NCBI RefSeq assembly: GCF_014851805.1
Contig: NZ_JACVAK010000002.1
Coordinates: forward strand, 744,001 to 808,000
Reading direction: 5' to 3'
Length of the DNA stretch: 64,000 bases
Source: Pseudoxanthomonas sp. PXM02
GTDB lineage: Bacteria > Pseudomonadota > Gammaproteobacteria > Xanthomonadales > Xanthomonadaceae
Positions 1-10,341 of the stretch are shown here, one piece after another. How positions within the stretch are numbered: the first letter of the stretch is position 1; every line of letters starts with the position of its first letter. The notes beneath the pieces were generated by a model. That model did no database searches. It was not told the DNA's origin and worked only from the letters and a program-made list of their open reading frames with translations. The position numbers and the translations under genes were made by a program.

Positions 1-1
1 C

Positions 2-1810
2 CACGGCTACATCGGCCGGCGCAGCGAGGATCCGCTGGAACCGACATCGGTCGCGCTGTACGCCGACAACGGCGGCATGAAGCTGCTGCCTGGTGGCGTG
101 GCCGCACAGACACCGATCGCCAACTACGCGCAGCTCGGCCAAGATCCCAACAGCAACTACACGCCGCCGGCCGGCGCACCGGGCAACGCCTTCGTGCTGG
201 TGAAGGAAATCCGCACCGCCGCCAACGAGGCGCACCGGCCGCTGCGGAAGGGCGACCTGGTGGAGTTCGAGCTGGGCATCTTCCTGGCCGGTAATCCGGA
301 CGTCATCGGCCGCTTCAACTACTACGCCGAAGCGCTGGTCTACCGTGCCGGCGCGCACGGCATCGTGTCGTGGTTCCGCGGGCCGGGCTATGGCGTGCAG
401 CGGCCATTGGACTCGCTGGCGATGCCGGCCGAGGCGCTGTCCGCCGGACCGTGGATGACCTTGCACGAGGACACTTCCAGCGAGCCGTTCCGCATGCTGC
501 AGCAGGCGTCGCACAACATCGCCGGCTACAACATGCAGCCGTGGGCGGAAGGGCGCCGGCTGATCCACACCTCGTTCGCCAGCGGTCGCCATTCCGAGGA
601 GAGCAATACCGTCTTCACCGCGCATGCGGGCAAGACGGCGCCACGCTTCTCGCAGACGCGCTGCGTGGACTGCCACACGGGCAATGGCCGCAGTTCGCCG
701 GTGGTCGGCGCGCCGCTCGATCGGCTGGGCGTGTTCGTCGGCATAGCGGGTGCCGGTACGCAGGCGCCGGACGCACGGTTCGGTCTTCGCCTGCAGCAGG
801 GTCGATATCGCGAGGCCGGCGCCAACGTCGATGGTCGCGAAGCCGAGCTGGTGCTGACGGGCTACACCGAGCTTCCTGGACGCTATGCCGACGGCACCGG
901 TTACGTGCTGCGCCGGCCGAACTACGCGCTGCGTGATCGAGCCGGCCAACCGCTCGCGATGCCGACCGCCTTGTCGGTACGCGTGGCGCCGTCGCTGATC
1001 GGCCTGGGCTTGCTGGAAGCCGTGCCCGAGCAGCAGTTGGAACGCCTGGCACTCGCGCAGCAGGGCGATCCCGATGGCGTGGCCGGTCGCCTGCAGATCG
1101 TTGCCGACGCACGCGATGCCGGCGTCAGCCGCGTGGGGCGGTTCGGCTGGAAGGCCGCCGCCGCCACGCTGGAACAGCAGGCATCAATCGCCTTCAACAC
1201 CGACATGGGCGTCACCTCGCCGCTGATGGCCTCGCTGGAGTGCGCACGCGGCAGCCAGGGCACGGCCTGCGCGCAGGTCAACAACGGCAGCGCGAAACTG
1301 ACCGCCGCCGACATCCACCAGACCGCGCTCTACCTGAGCCTGTTGGGCGTGCCGCCCCGGCGCGACTTCGACAATCCGCTGGAGCAGGATGCACAGGCGC
1401 GTGCCCGGCAGCTACGCGTGAAGCGCGGCGCGCAGCTGTTCGAAGCGGCGCGATGCAGCACCTGCCACACACCCACGCTGAAGACCGGGCACCATCGCTT
1501 CGCCGAACTGCGCTACCAGACGATCCGTCCGTACAGCGACCTGTTGCTGCACGACATGGGTCCGGACCTGGCCGACACCTATGTTGAAGGACGCGCGACC
1601 GCGCGCGAATGGCGTACGGCGCCGCTGTGGGGGCTTGGCCTGGCGGCATCGATCGATCCGAACGTGCGTTATCTGCACGATGGTCGTGCCGCGACGCTGG
1701 AGGAAGCGGTGCTGTGGCACGGCGGGCAGGGCACGGCGGCGAAGCAGCGCTTCGAGGCGATGAATGCCGATGACCGGCGCGCGCTGGTCGATTTCCTCAA
1801 GTCGCTCTGA
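2..1810 (+). CDS. Di-heme oxidoreductase family protein (DUF1111/COG3488), 5' end outside window
   Basis: The reading frame is open to the left edge, so the N-terminus, including any signal peptide, lies outside the window; about 602 residues are visible. Two c-type heme motifs are seen, CVDCH in the middle and CSTCH in the C-terminal third. The C-terminal block with EWRTAPLWGLG, YLHDGRA and LWHGGQ is characteristic of the family once called 'thiol oxidoreductase' and related to di-heme cytochrome c peroxidases. Such proteins are periplasmic and often sit beside imelysin-type iron-uptake lipoproteins; no partner is visible here. The substrate cannot be read from sequence. The gene is convergent with the giant helicase gene, with about 60 bp between the two stops. 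Confidence 0.85.
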   Translation, partial: HGYIGRRSEDPLEPTSVALYADNGGMKLLPGGVAAQTPIANYAQLGQDPNSNYTPPAGAPGNAFVLVKEIRTAANEAHRPLRKGDLVEFELGIFLAGNPDVIGRFNYYAEALVYRAGAHGIVSWFRGPGYGVQRPLDSLAMPAEALSAGPWMTLHEDTSSEPFRMLQQASHNIAGYNMQPWAEGRRLIHTSFASGRHSEESNTVFTAHAGKTAPRFSQTRCVDCHTGNGRSSPVVGAPLDRLGVFVGIAGAGTQAPDARFGLRLQQGRYREAGANVDGREAELVLTGYTELPGRYADGTGYVLRRPNYALRDRAGQPLAMPTALSVRVAPSLIGLGLLEAVPEQQLERLALAQQGDPDGVAGRLQIVADARDAGVSRVGRFGWKAAAATLEQQASIAFNTDMGVTSPLMASLECARGSQGTACAQVNNGSAKLTAADIHQTALYLSLLGVPPRRDFDNPLEQDAQARARQLRVKRGAQLFEAARCSTCHTPTLKTGHHRFAELRYQTIRPYSDLLLHDMGPDLADTYVEGRATAREWRTAPLWGLGLAASIDPNVRYLHDGRAATLEEAVLWHGGQGTAAKQRFEAMNADDRRALVDFLKSL

Positions 1811-1870
1811 ACGTCCGACGGTTGGCATCGCCCGTGTTGACCGGGCGATGCCACGGACGACCACCGTGCA

Positions 1871-4800
1871 TCACGCTTCCTGGTAGCCCTTGCCCAGCTT
1901 CTCGGCGATCAGCTTGTCCATCTCGCGCTGCGCGCGCTCCGGCGTTTCGAAGACCTTGACCACCGACTGGCCCTGGCTGCCGATGCGGCCGTAGCTCACC
2001 GCCAGTTCGGTGCCGGTGAGCGAGGCCTGCCAGAACTTGCGCGAGTTTCCCTGTTCGAAATGGAAGCGGCGCGTCACCACGTCCGGCGCTTCACTTGGCG
2101 CGGGCGTACCAACGGTCGGGGCAGGGGCAGCAGTGTCGGTGGTCGGAGTGGACTGCGGTGCGATGAAGCCATCGTCGAGATCGGCGTCGTCGAACGTCGG
2201 TTCCTCGCCCGCCAGTGCCGCTTCGATGCGTGCGACCACCGCCTCCGGCGCGCGCAGCCAGTCCCTGCCGGGCACGTCGAGCGTGCGCCAGCCGAAGCTG
2301 CGCAGGATGCCGGGGCGGAACACATAGCGCTCACCGGCATCCATCGCGGCCATCGACGGATCGTCGATGAGGATCGCCAGCAGGTAATCGCCGCCGTCGG
2401 GATCGACCACGGCCAGGTCGCAGCGGAACTGCGAACGCCCCACGTTTTCGTCGACCGTATGGCCGCGTGCGCGCAGCGCAGCGGCCAGCGCCTGGCGCAC
2501 CGCGTCGTGGGTGGCGGGCCGGGCGAAGGCTTCCTGAGCGCCTGCGTTCAACGCACCCAGCACCTGCTGTGCGCGCGGCTGGTCGCCGCGTGCGCTGGCC
2601 TGGGCGAACTGCAGGAAGGCCCGCAATGCAGCGGCGCCATCGTTGTGGGTGTTGGTGATCGCGTCGGCCTGGATCGTGGACACCACCGCCATGCGATGGC
2701 GCGCGCGGCTGAAGATGACGTTGAGCCGCTTCTCGCCGCCCCGCTGGTTGATCGGGCCGAAGTTCATCAGCATCCGGCCGTCCGGTCCCGGCGCGTAGCA
2801 GATGCTGAGGATGATGATGTCGCGCTCGTCGCCCTGCACGTTCTCCAGGTTCTTGATGAACAGACCATTGAACTGGTCGGCGTCCTCACGGACGTACTCG
2901 CGGTCCAGCCGCAACGCGAAGGCTTCGTCCTGCGCGGCCAGCGCATCGAGTGCGGACTCGATCTCGTCCTGCTGTGCTTCGGAGAAGGCGACCACGCCGA
3001 TGCTCATGCCGGTTTCGCGGGCCAGCAGTTCGCGGACCATCTGCGCGATGTAGCGCGCTTCGGGGGCATTGCGACGACCCTCGTAGACGCCATCGGCCAC
3101 CGGGTGGAAGCTGACGGCGCGATCGAGCAGCGTTTCCACGCCCAGTACGCCAGCGTCCTCCTGATCCGACCGCACCGCACGCGACTGCGGGTCGGGCGCT
3201 TCGATCCGGCGGTCCGGGATGGTGACCAGCCTGCCGTCGTAGAACGCGGCATTGGAGAAGCTGATCAACGCCTCGTGCCGGCTGCGGTAATGCCACGCCA
3301 GCAGCGTCGCCGGAAGATTGCGCGCGGCCTGGTTGAGCAGGCTGTCCGAATCCATGTTGATGGCGATGCGCTCGCCGTCCTCTTCGACGAGGATTTCCTC
3401 CTCGCCGTCACCGCTGGCGGAGAAGAAGCTGGTGGGCGGCAGCTGCATCTCGTCGCCGACGACCACGATCTGGCGCGCGCGGCTCAGGGCCGGCACGGCT
3501 TCCTCGGTGGGGATCTGGCTGGCTTCGTCGAAGATCACCACGTCGAACAGGTCGCTGGCCAGCGGCAGCGTGTCGGACACCGACAGCGGACTCATCAGCC
3601 AGATCGGCTTCAGGTCGTTGATGACCAGCCCCGTCTCGTCGTCGGCCAGGTCGCGGATGGAGCGGTGGCGCATGCTCTTGCCGAACTCGTGTTCCAGTTC
3701 GCGCCTACCCGTCGAGTACTGCTTCTTGAATTCCTTGCCGGCAGCGTCGAGCTGGGTGGCGGACAGGGCAGTGCGGCGCAGGTTCTCGGCGAACAGGCGA
3801 TGCAGCGTGGCGCGGACCACGCGCGAATTGGCGGCGAGCAGCTCGCCCTGCGCTCGACCGATGGCATGCACGCTGCGCGCCAGCGCCACGCCATCGAAGC
3901 GCGCCAGTTCGGGCGATTCACGCTCGGCACGCCGCAAGGCTTCTGCGGTGATTGCGGCCTCGGTCGCGTCGGGCGTTCCCGGCAGCGTCCGCAGCGCCCA
4001 GCCGACCGCGGCATTGGCGCCGTGGACCGCCCGCAGCAGGGGCAGAAGATCCGGCAGGTCGTCCATGCCTTCGCGTAGATCGCGCAGCAGCTCGGCCAGC
4101 GTGCCGAGCGTGTCGCTGGGCGCGTCCACTACATCGCGCGCGTGCGCGGCGAGGGCAGCCAGGGCGTCGCGTGCCGAGGCCTCCCGGCGTGCAGCGGCAA
4201 CGGCGTCGGGCGACTGCTTCAGGTGGGCGACCAGTCGACGCAGCACCGCGTCCGTCGGCAGCCGCTCGCGCAGCGTTGCCGCCGCCGTCAGGAATGCCTG
4301 GATGTCGGCCACGCCGTAACGCGTGCGTGCCGCCACTTCGGCATCGTCGATCCGCTGTGCGGCGGCCTGTTCGTCTGCGAGCGCCTGCACGACGCGGGTA
4401 TAGCCGGGGTGTACGGCGTGTTGGCCAAACGCATAGCGGCGGCGCAACTCCCCACGCAGCCGCCACCAGGCGGGCTGCAGCCAGCGCAGTGCGGAACCTT
4501 CCATCGCCCCGGCCAGCGCCAGCGCGGCCTGCGTGTCGGTCGGCGTCAGCTTCTGCATCCAATGGGTGGTCGCGCTCGCCGTCTTCGCCAGATCCGCTTG
4601 CAACGCTGCCAACGACTCGCGCGTCTGGCGCAGGGCGGCCGCACCGTCGCCGCTCTCGTCGAGCAGTTCCAGGTGGCCTGCAAGACCGTCTTGCAGCAGG
4701 CCATGGGCGGCATCGGCCAGGGCCGTCGCAGCATCCAGGCCGAGCGCGTCATCGATCAGGGTGTGCGCATCTTCGAAGAGCGGATCCAGGCGGTCGAACT

Positions 4801-7354
4801 GGGCCTGGGCATCATCGAGTGCATCCTGCAGCCGCGCATAGGCACGCTCGTCGGCCAGCAGCGCGCCACGCAGGCGGGCGAACGGATGGCCGGCCAGCCC
4901 GTCGCGGCCGAAGCGCTCGCGCATTTCCCGGTGCACGCGGTTGGCCAGCGGTCGCTCGGCATCCCAGGCCGCAAGATCGGGCAGACGTTCGTTGGTGGCC
5001 GCGTCGAGCGTCGTCGTCGCGGGCAGTTCGAGCAGTCGGCGTACGAGCCTGCGCAACGGCGTGCCGAGGGCGGGTGGGACCGTCGACATGCGCGTCTCGA
5101 ACGCGGCGATCCGTTGCTGCTGGCGCTCCAGCCCCTGCAGCAGCGCATCGCGCTGCTGTTGAAGCGCATCGCTGCCGTGCGGCTGCGCCACCCAGTGTTC
5201 GTAGCAGGCCCGCAGATCCGCGATGAAGGCCTTCTTGTCGGCCTGCGAGTCATGGATAAGACAGCACAGCGAGTCCAGCCCGCTCTGCTTGAGACGGTGG
5301 AAGACCACGTCGAGGGCCGCGCGCTTTTCGCAGACGAACAGCACCCGCTTGCCCTGGCCTGCGTAGTCGGCGATCAGGTTGGTGATGGTCTGCGACTTGC
5401 CCGTGCCCGGAGGGCCCTGGATGATGAAACTGCGTCCATCGCGCGCCAGTCCGACCGCGGCGTCCTGGGTGGCATCGGCCGCCACGACGTTCCAGCGCTG
5501 GCGCACCGGCAGCGCGGCCGGCGGCGCGGTCTCGACGGCGCGTGGCTCGATCGAGAACACGCGGTCGAATGCCGGGTTCGCATCCGGCGTATCGATCAGC
5601 TGGGTGTAGTCGCGGACCAGCGACATCTTCTTGTAGTTGAAGTTGACCAGGCTGACCTGCGTCAGATCCAGGTCCCACGCATAGCGGTGGCCTTCGGATT
5701 CCTGCAGGTCGAAACCGACGCGTTCGGTTTCCTGAGTGGCATCGCCCGGCATCATCTGCGGATGGCGCGGGCCGGCGACAGGTGCCGCGCCCGCTTCGAA
5801 CCGCTGCGGCAACGGACTGGGGCGGACCCAGCGTTCGAACAGCGCGCGTCCCAGCGGACGGTAATCGTTGCGCTCGTAGCTGTAGTCGGGAAGGCCCAGC
5901 GTCGCGGCGCGCGGCACGCGCGTGGCACCGCGTCGCCGCTGGTACTGCTGCAGGCGTTGCAGGGCCTTCTGCCGGACCAGCCGGATCTGCGGCTTGTCGA
6001 CCAGACGCAGTTGCACGGAAGGCTCAGTGCGCTGGATCTGCGCAAGCAGGTCGGCATGGATGTCGGCGATCGACGTCTTCTGCAGGTCGACTGTCTCGGG
6101 CAGGCGGATGTCGTAGAGCTGGCGCAACTGGTGGCGCAGGACGGGATTGAACTCCGCCTCGCCGTCCGCGGCCTGCAGGACGTACTGGTCGCGCACGCCC
6201 TTGCGTCGCGACAGTTCCACGGGCAGCCACAACAGCGGGGTAACGATGCGCTCTTCCGGCGTCTCTTTCAGGTTGTGCCAGCGCAGGAACGCGACGACCA
6301 GGCGCAGGTTGCTAAAGCCGTATTCGGCGCGGTCGCGGCGCGTCTCCTGGATCAGCTTGTCCAGCGCGACGGGAAGATACGGTTGGTCTTCGAACCGCAG
6401 CCAGCGTTGCAGGTCGATCGTGCGACCGGCGACGACATCCGCGGCGAACGGGCCGCCCCAGGTGCAGATGTGTTCCGGTCGGATGCTCTCCAGTTGCAGC
6501 ACCAGCGGCACGCTGGACACGGTCAGGTTGACGCTGCTCGCGGTCGGCTTGAAGTACAGCAGACGGTTACGGCGCGAGAGATCGAACAGACGGTCGCGCA
6601 GGTGTGCGAGCACCGCCGTGCGCCGCGGTGCCGCGCCCTGCGCGCCGGAGAGGGCGCGCTCGACGTCCAGCACGGCGGGCTGGTCGCGCCAGGTGCGCAG
6701 CCGCGTGGCCAGCGCGCCGAGATCGGTCGCGCGCTCGTGCCGGTTGAGCGCGGTCATCTCGACGATGACGGCCGCGACGATCGGGTGCAGGCGGTCGGCG
6801 AGCTGGAAGAGATTGCGACGGTGCGCGGCGAACCGCTGCACGTCGTCGATGTCGTCGAAGTCCAGGCCGCAGGCGAGCGCCGCCAGCACCAGGCCCAGGC
6901 GGAACACGTCGGTGATCTCGTCGTGGTGCCCCAGCCGCAGTTCCCAGCTGCCGAATCCGGGCAGGAACACCGGACGCTCGATGGCGGCTTCCGGATCGGC
7001 CTGCACGTCCAGCGCATGCAGTTCTTCCCAGCCGTCGGCGGTATGCGAGCGGCGCAGTTCACCGACGATGCTGAGGGTCGACACGGGATGCGGTTGCACG
7101 CGGTGGATCGCGGCGAGCTCGACCGTGGGTGCACGGCCCTCCGCGTGCATCAGTCGCAGGGCGTTGCCTCCTTGATCGAGCACGAGCGTGGCGGGGTCCA
7201 GCGTGGTGACGCGTCCGGCTGCATGCAGGGCCGCCACCTGTTCGAACAGCGGCAGCACCAGCACCAGGACATCGTCGGTCGCGAGTGCGGCGCCGGCCTG
7301 TGCGTCGATCAGGGCGGGTAGTGTGGTGGTTTGCGTCGTGGTGTCGTGGCTCAT
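1871..7354 (-). CDS. Giant SF1 helicase: pseudokinase-like N-terminus, DUF4011, helicase, MTES/DUF3320-type nuclease fold, WGR
   Basis: The protein has 1827 residues. Residues about 1-240 resemble a degenerate protein-kinase C-lobe (LDPATLVLDQGG like a catalytic-loop remnant, DVFRLGLVLAALACG like an F-helix) without HRD or DFG residues. A DUF4011 block (LRDRLFDLSRRNRLLYF) starts near 250. Walker A is GPPGTGKS at 647-654. Walker B is VVIFDEAS with D1276-E1277, about 600 residues later. The ENVQGDERD and NVIFSRAR helicase motifs follow. From about 1630 a PD-(D/E)xK-like fold (RCDLAV, D1646) resembles REase_MTES_1575/DUF3320. The last 70 residues are a WGR domain with SYGR instead of WGR. The start codon overlaps the stop of the upstream metallopeptidase gene (ATGA), so the two are probably co-translated. 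DUF4011-helicase-nuclease proteins are known from bacterial defence systems; the function here is inferred. Confidence 0.8.
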   Translation of the reverse strand: MSHDTTTQTTTLPALIDAQAGAALATDDVLVLVLPLFEQVAALHAAGRVTTLDPATLVLDQGGNALRLMHAEGRAPTVELAAIHRVQPHPVSTLSIVGELRRSHTADGWEELHALDVQADPEAAIERPVFLPGFGSWELRLGHHDEITDVFRLGLVLAALACGLDFDDIDDVQRFAAHRRNLFQLADRLHPIVAAVIVEMTALNRHERATDLGALATRLRTWRDQPAVLDVERALSGAQGAAPRRTAVLAHLRDRLFDLSRRNRLLYFKPTASSVNLTVSSVPLVLQLESIRPEHICTWGGPFAADVVAGRTIDLQRWLRFEDQPYLPVALDKLIQETRRDRAEYGFSNLRLVVAFLRWHNLKETPEERIVTPLLWLPVELSRRKGVRDQYVLQAADGEAEFNPVLRHQLRQLYDIRLPETVDLQKTSIADIHADLLAQIQRTEPSVQLRLVDKPQIRLVRQKALQRLQQYQRRRGATRVPRAATLGLPDYSYERNDYRPLGRALFERWVRPSPLPQRFEAGAAPVAGPRHPQMMPGDATQETERVGFDLQESEGHRYAWDLDLTQVSLVNFNYKKMSLVRDYTQLIDTPDANPAFDRVFSIEPRAVETAPPAALPVRQRWNVVAADATQDAAVGLARDGRSFIIQGPPGTGKSQTITNLIADYAGQGKRVLFVCEKRAALDVVFHRLKQSGLDSLCCLIHDSQADKKAFIADLRACYEHWVAQPHGSDALQQQRDALLQGLERQQQRIAAFETRMSTVPPALGTPLRRLVRRLLELPATTTLDAATNERLPDLAAWDAERPLANRVHREMRERFGRDGLAGHPFARLRGALLADERAYARLQDALDDAQAQFDRLDPLFEDAHTLIDDALGLDAATALADAAHGLLQDGLAGHLELLDESGDGAAALRQTRESLAALQADLAKTASATTHWMQKLTPTDTQAALALAGAMEGSALRWLQPAWWRLRGELRRRYAFGQHAVHPGYTRVVQALADEQAAAQRIDDAEVAARTRYGVADIQAFLTAAATLRERLPTDAVLRRLVAHLKQSPDAVAAARREASARDALAALAAHARDVVDAPSDTLGTLAELLRDLREGMDDLPDLLPLLRAVHGANAAVGWALRTLPGTPDATEAAITAEALRRAERESPELARFDGVALARSVHAIGRAQGELLAANSRVVRATLHRLFAENLRRTALSATQLDAAGKEFKKQYSTGRRELEHEFGKSMRHRSIRDLADDETGLVINDLKPIWLMSPLSVSDTLPLASDLFDVVIFDEASQIPTEEAVPALSRARQIVVVGDEMQLPPTSFFSASGDGEEEILVEEDGERIAINMDSDSLLNQAARNLPATLLAWHYRSRHEALISFSNAAFYDGRLVTIPDRRIEAPDPQSRAVRSDQEDAGVLGVETLLDRAVSFHPVADGVYEGRRNAPEARYIAQMVRELLARETGMSIGVVAFSEAQQDEIESALDALAAQDEAFALRLDREYVREDADQFNGLFIKNLENVQGDERDIIILSICYAPGPDGRMLMNFGPINQRGGEKRLNVIFSRARHRMAVVSTIQADAITNTHNDGAAALRAFLQFAQASARGDQPRAQQVLGALNAGAQEAFARPATHDAVRQALAAALRARGHTVDENVGRSQFRCDLAVVDPDGGDYLLAILIDDPSMAAMDAGERYVFRPGILRSFGWRTLDVPGRDWLRAPEAVVARIEAALAGEEPTFDDADLDDGFIAPQSTPTTDTAAPAPTVGTPAPSEAPDVVTRRFHFEQGNSRKFWQASLTGTELAVSYGRIGSQGQSVVKVFETPERAQREMDKLIAEKLGKGYQEA

Positions 7355-8538
7355 GCCTGCACCGCCGCGGCCTTCTTCAGCTTGTCGATCTCGCGCTTGC
7401 CCAGGCGGGCATCGCGTCGTAGCGCGGCGAGCATCGGATCGAGGCTGCCCAGCTCGTGCGCGGTGCGGACCGCGCGCCGCAGCGCGGCATCCTGGACATC
7501 GTCATCGGCCAGCGCCAGGTCGAGCATCAGGGCATTGAGGTATTCGCGCACGCTCGCATCCACGGCCGGTGCCGCGAACGCGGACGGCGGCAGGGCGGTC
7601 TCGTCGGCCGACCAGTCGGGAAACAGTTCACGGACCTGATGGATGACGGGATCGCTGCGAAGCGTCGTATCGCCAAGAAAGAACGCCAGGAAGCCACGCG
7701 TCATCGCCTGCAGGCGCGACTGTCCGGCCAGGTCCAGCGACGGAAGCGCCAGCGCACCGCACAGCCTGCGTTCCAGCCAGTCTTCCAGTTCGTCGGCGTG
7801 TCGCCACCACAGATCCAGTGCCCGCGCACGCAGGAAGGTCTCAGGATGGGTGGAGCCGCCGCTGGCGCCGGTGTCGCGCGCATCGATTTCCGTCGCCTGG
7901 CGCAGATAGGCCATCGGGTCGGGATCGGTGATGCCGGTCTGGGTCTTGATCAGCAGGTTGACCGCCGGTTCCAAGGCATCAGCGGCGATGGCGCCGCCGC
8001 GGTCGGCGAACAGTTCGGTATGCAGCGCGTAGCGACGGAAGGTCTCGTGATGGCTCGCAGTGGCCTGCGACGAACCAAGCGCGTCGTTGAGGATGCGGTC
8101 GGCGACCAGGAAGTTGCCGTCGTCGCGCGACCACAGCAGGTAGTGCGCCAGTTCGTGGCCGAACAGCGCAAGCCGCTCCGCGTCCGACAAGCGTTCGAGG
8201 ATCGGCCCTTCCAGCACGATATGGACTTCGCCGGGCATGAACATCAGCGCCGCATTCATCTGCGCGCTGCCTGCCTGGTACAGCGTGGCCGGCGCGTGGA
8301 TGCCGAGGCGCTGCATGGCCTGCTGCAACTCGGCATGGATGCCGGTGTGTGCGCCGGCCTCGAGTCGATAGGTGTCGCGCAGCAGGCTGTCGCGCGCCTT
8401 CTGCAGGTGCTCGTCCCTGGCGCGTTGCGAACTGGCCCACGCCCAGACGTCGGGTTCATGGCGTTTCAGATAGTCGACCACGCACACGTGGTATGCGAGC
8501 GGCTCCAGCCGCCGTCCGTTTTCCTGAGTCTCTACCAC
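7351..8538 (-). CDS. M48-like zinc metallopeptidase paired with the helicase gene
   Basis: The 395-residue protein carries a gluzincin signature: FGHELAH with H128, E129 and H132, followed by ELFAD with E175 as third zinc ligand and D179. This order (HExxH plus downstream ExxxD) fits family M48 or a close relative. I see no signal peptide or strong transmembrane helix, so it is probably cytosolic, unlike HtpX. The rest has no motif I can name. The start is GTG, preceded by GGGAAAG; no upstream ATG fits. It begins 32 bp after the GT51-like gene and its stop overlaps the helicase start, so these genes form a same-strand run. Pairing with a giant helicase suggests a protease that acts on the helicase or on a toxin-like target; this is inference. 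Confidence 0.7.
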   Translation of the reverse strand: MVETQENGRRLEPLAYHVCVVDYLKRHEPDVWAWASSQRARDEHLQKARDSLLRDTYRLEAGAHTGIHAELQQAMQRLGIHAPATLYQAGSAQMNAALMFMPGEVHIVLEGPILERLSDAERLALFGHELAHYLLWSRDDGNFLVADRILNDALGSSQATASHHETFRRYALHTELFADRGGAIAADALEPAVNLLIKTQTGITDPDPMAYLRQATEIDARDTGASGGSTHPETFLRARALDLWWRHADELEDWLERRLCGALALPSLDLAGQSRLQAMTRGFLAFFLGDTTLRSDPVIHQVRELFPDWSADETALPPSAFAAPAVDASVREYLNALMLDLALADDDVQDAALRRAVRTAHELGSLDPMLAALRRDARLGKREIDKLKKAAAVQA

Positions 8539-8570
8539 GCGCTTTCCCTATCGACGCCCCTGTCGCGAGT

Positions 8571-9272
8571 CTACGGGATCGAGGGCGTCCGGACCGGTGC
8601 GGGGCAGGGCTGCGACCGCAACCGCGCGAGGGCAGGTGCGACGTCCGGATCGGCCAGGCCGGCCTGCGCAGCGGCCCAGCGATATCGCTGGGCGAACCGC
8701 TCCGGATGGCAGTCAGGATCGTAGTAGGCCGGGCCTTTCATCAGGGCGATCAGCAGGAGCCGCTCCTCGGCGATCAGGTCGTCCAGCGGGTGGCCGTACC
8801 AGACTTGTGCTGCTTGTTCGATGCCCGTGGCACCGCGGCCGAATCCGCCTTCCGCCAGTACCGTATCGACCATCCGGTCGAGACCCCACTGACGGCTGAC
8901 GTGGAGGGTGGCCGCCAGGCCAACGAGATGTCGCCGCGTCGACCCGGGCGGTGGCGATCGCCGCAATGTCAGTGCGCGGCTCGCATAGCCGAGCAGCCTC
9001 AGCTGGGAGCCGGGGGGTTCGCGTTGCTCGCCGGAGAGGTGCCACAGCCAGTAGCCCGGGAGGCTCACGGGATTCAGGCGCGGCACTTCTTCGATGCCGC
9101 CGGCCTCGACCTTGAGGTACAGCGCACGCAGGTCGGGCGGGGCGCGATAGTCGGTCGGCTCGGCGTCCTCAGGCAACGCGGACGCGCCGACCGCGTACAG
9201 ACCGAAGCACAGCCCGACGACCAGCGTGGCGAGGACCAGCAGGGTACCGAGGAGGGCTTTGATCCAGGCCAT
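8571..9272 (-). CDS. Small membrane-anchored GT51 (transglycosylase)-like protein
   Basis: The 233-residue product begins MAWIKALLGTLLVL, a single N-terminal membrane helix, followed by a periplasmic domain. The stretch from SRALTLRR through DTVLAEGGFGRGATGIEQAA and LIAEERLLLIALMKGP follows the pattern of a peptidoglycan glycosyltransferase (GT51) C-terminal half: the FG..G.. A..yfG segment, then EaaLLa.l...P. The N-terminal half of a normal GT51 domain, with its catalytic Glu motif, is short or divergent, so activity is doubtful. I chose the ATG 13 bp after the accA stop; an upstream extension would run into accA. It may be a remnant or a regulatory relative of a biosynthetic transglycosylase. 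Confidence 0.6.
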   Translation of the reverse strand: MAWIKALLGTLLVLATLVVGLCFGLYAVGASALPEDAEPTDYRAPPDLRALYLKVEAGGIEEVPRLNPVSLPGYWLWHLSGEQREPPGSQLRLLGYASRALTLRRSPPPGSTRRHLVGLAATLHVSRQWGLDRMVDTVLAEGGFGRGATGIEQAAQVWYGHPLDDLIAEERLLLIALMKGPAYYDPDCHPERFAQRYRWAAAQAGLADPDVAPALARLRSQPCPAPVRTPSIP

Positions 9273-9285
9273 CCCCGGTGGCGAC

Positions 9286-10245
<960 letters not shown>

Positions 10246-10341
10246 CTGCGGGCCATGGGCCGGAAAGGGGGGAAGTGTAGCCGAAGCGGTCCGGCGGTCA
10301 CGTACGGGGGGGTAGGGCCGTGATGGCGCGCACGTGGCGCG

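Noticed and set aside
1871..7354. Calling the helicase RecB, UvrD or a Type I restriction subunit
   Set aside because: The DUF4011 start, the 600-residue Walker A-B insertion and the C-terminal WGR do not fit those families, and no methylase or specificity gene is near.
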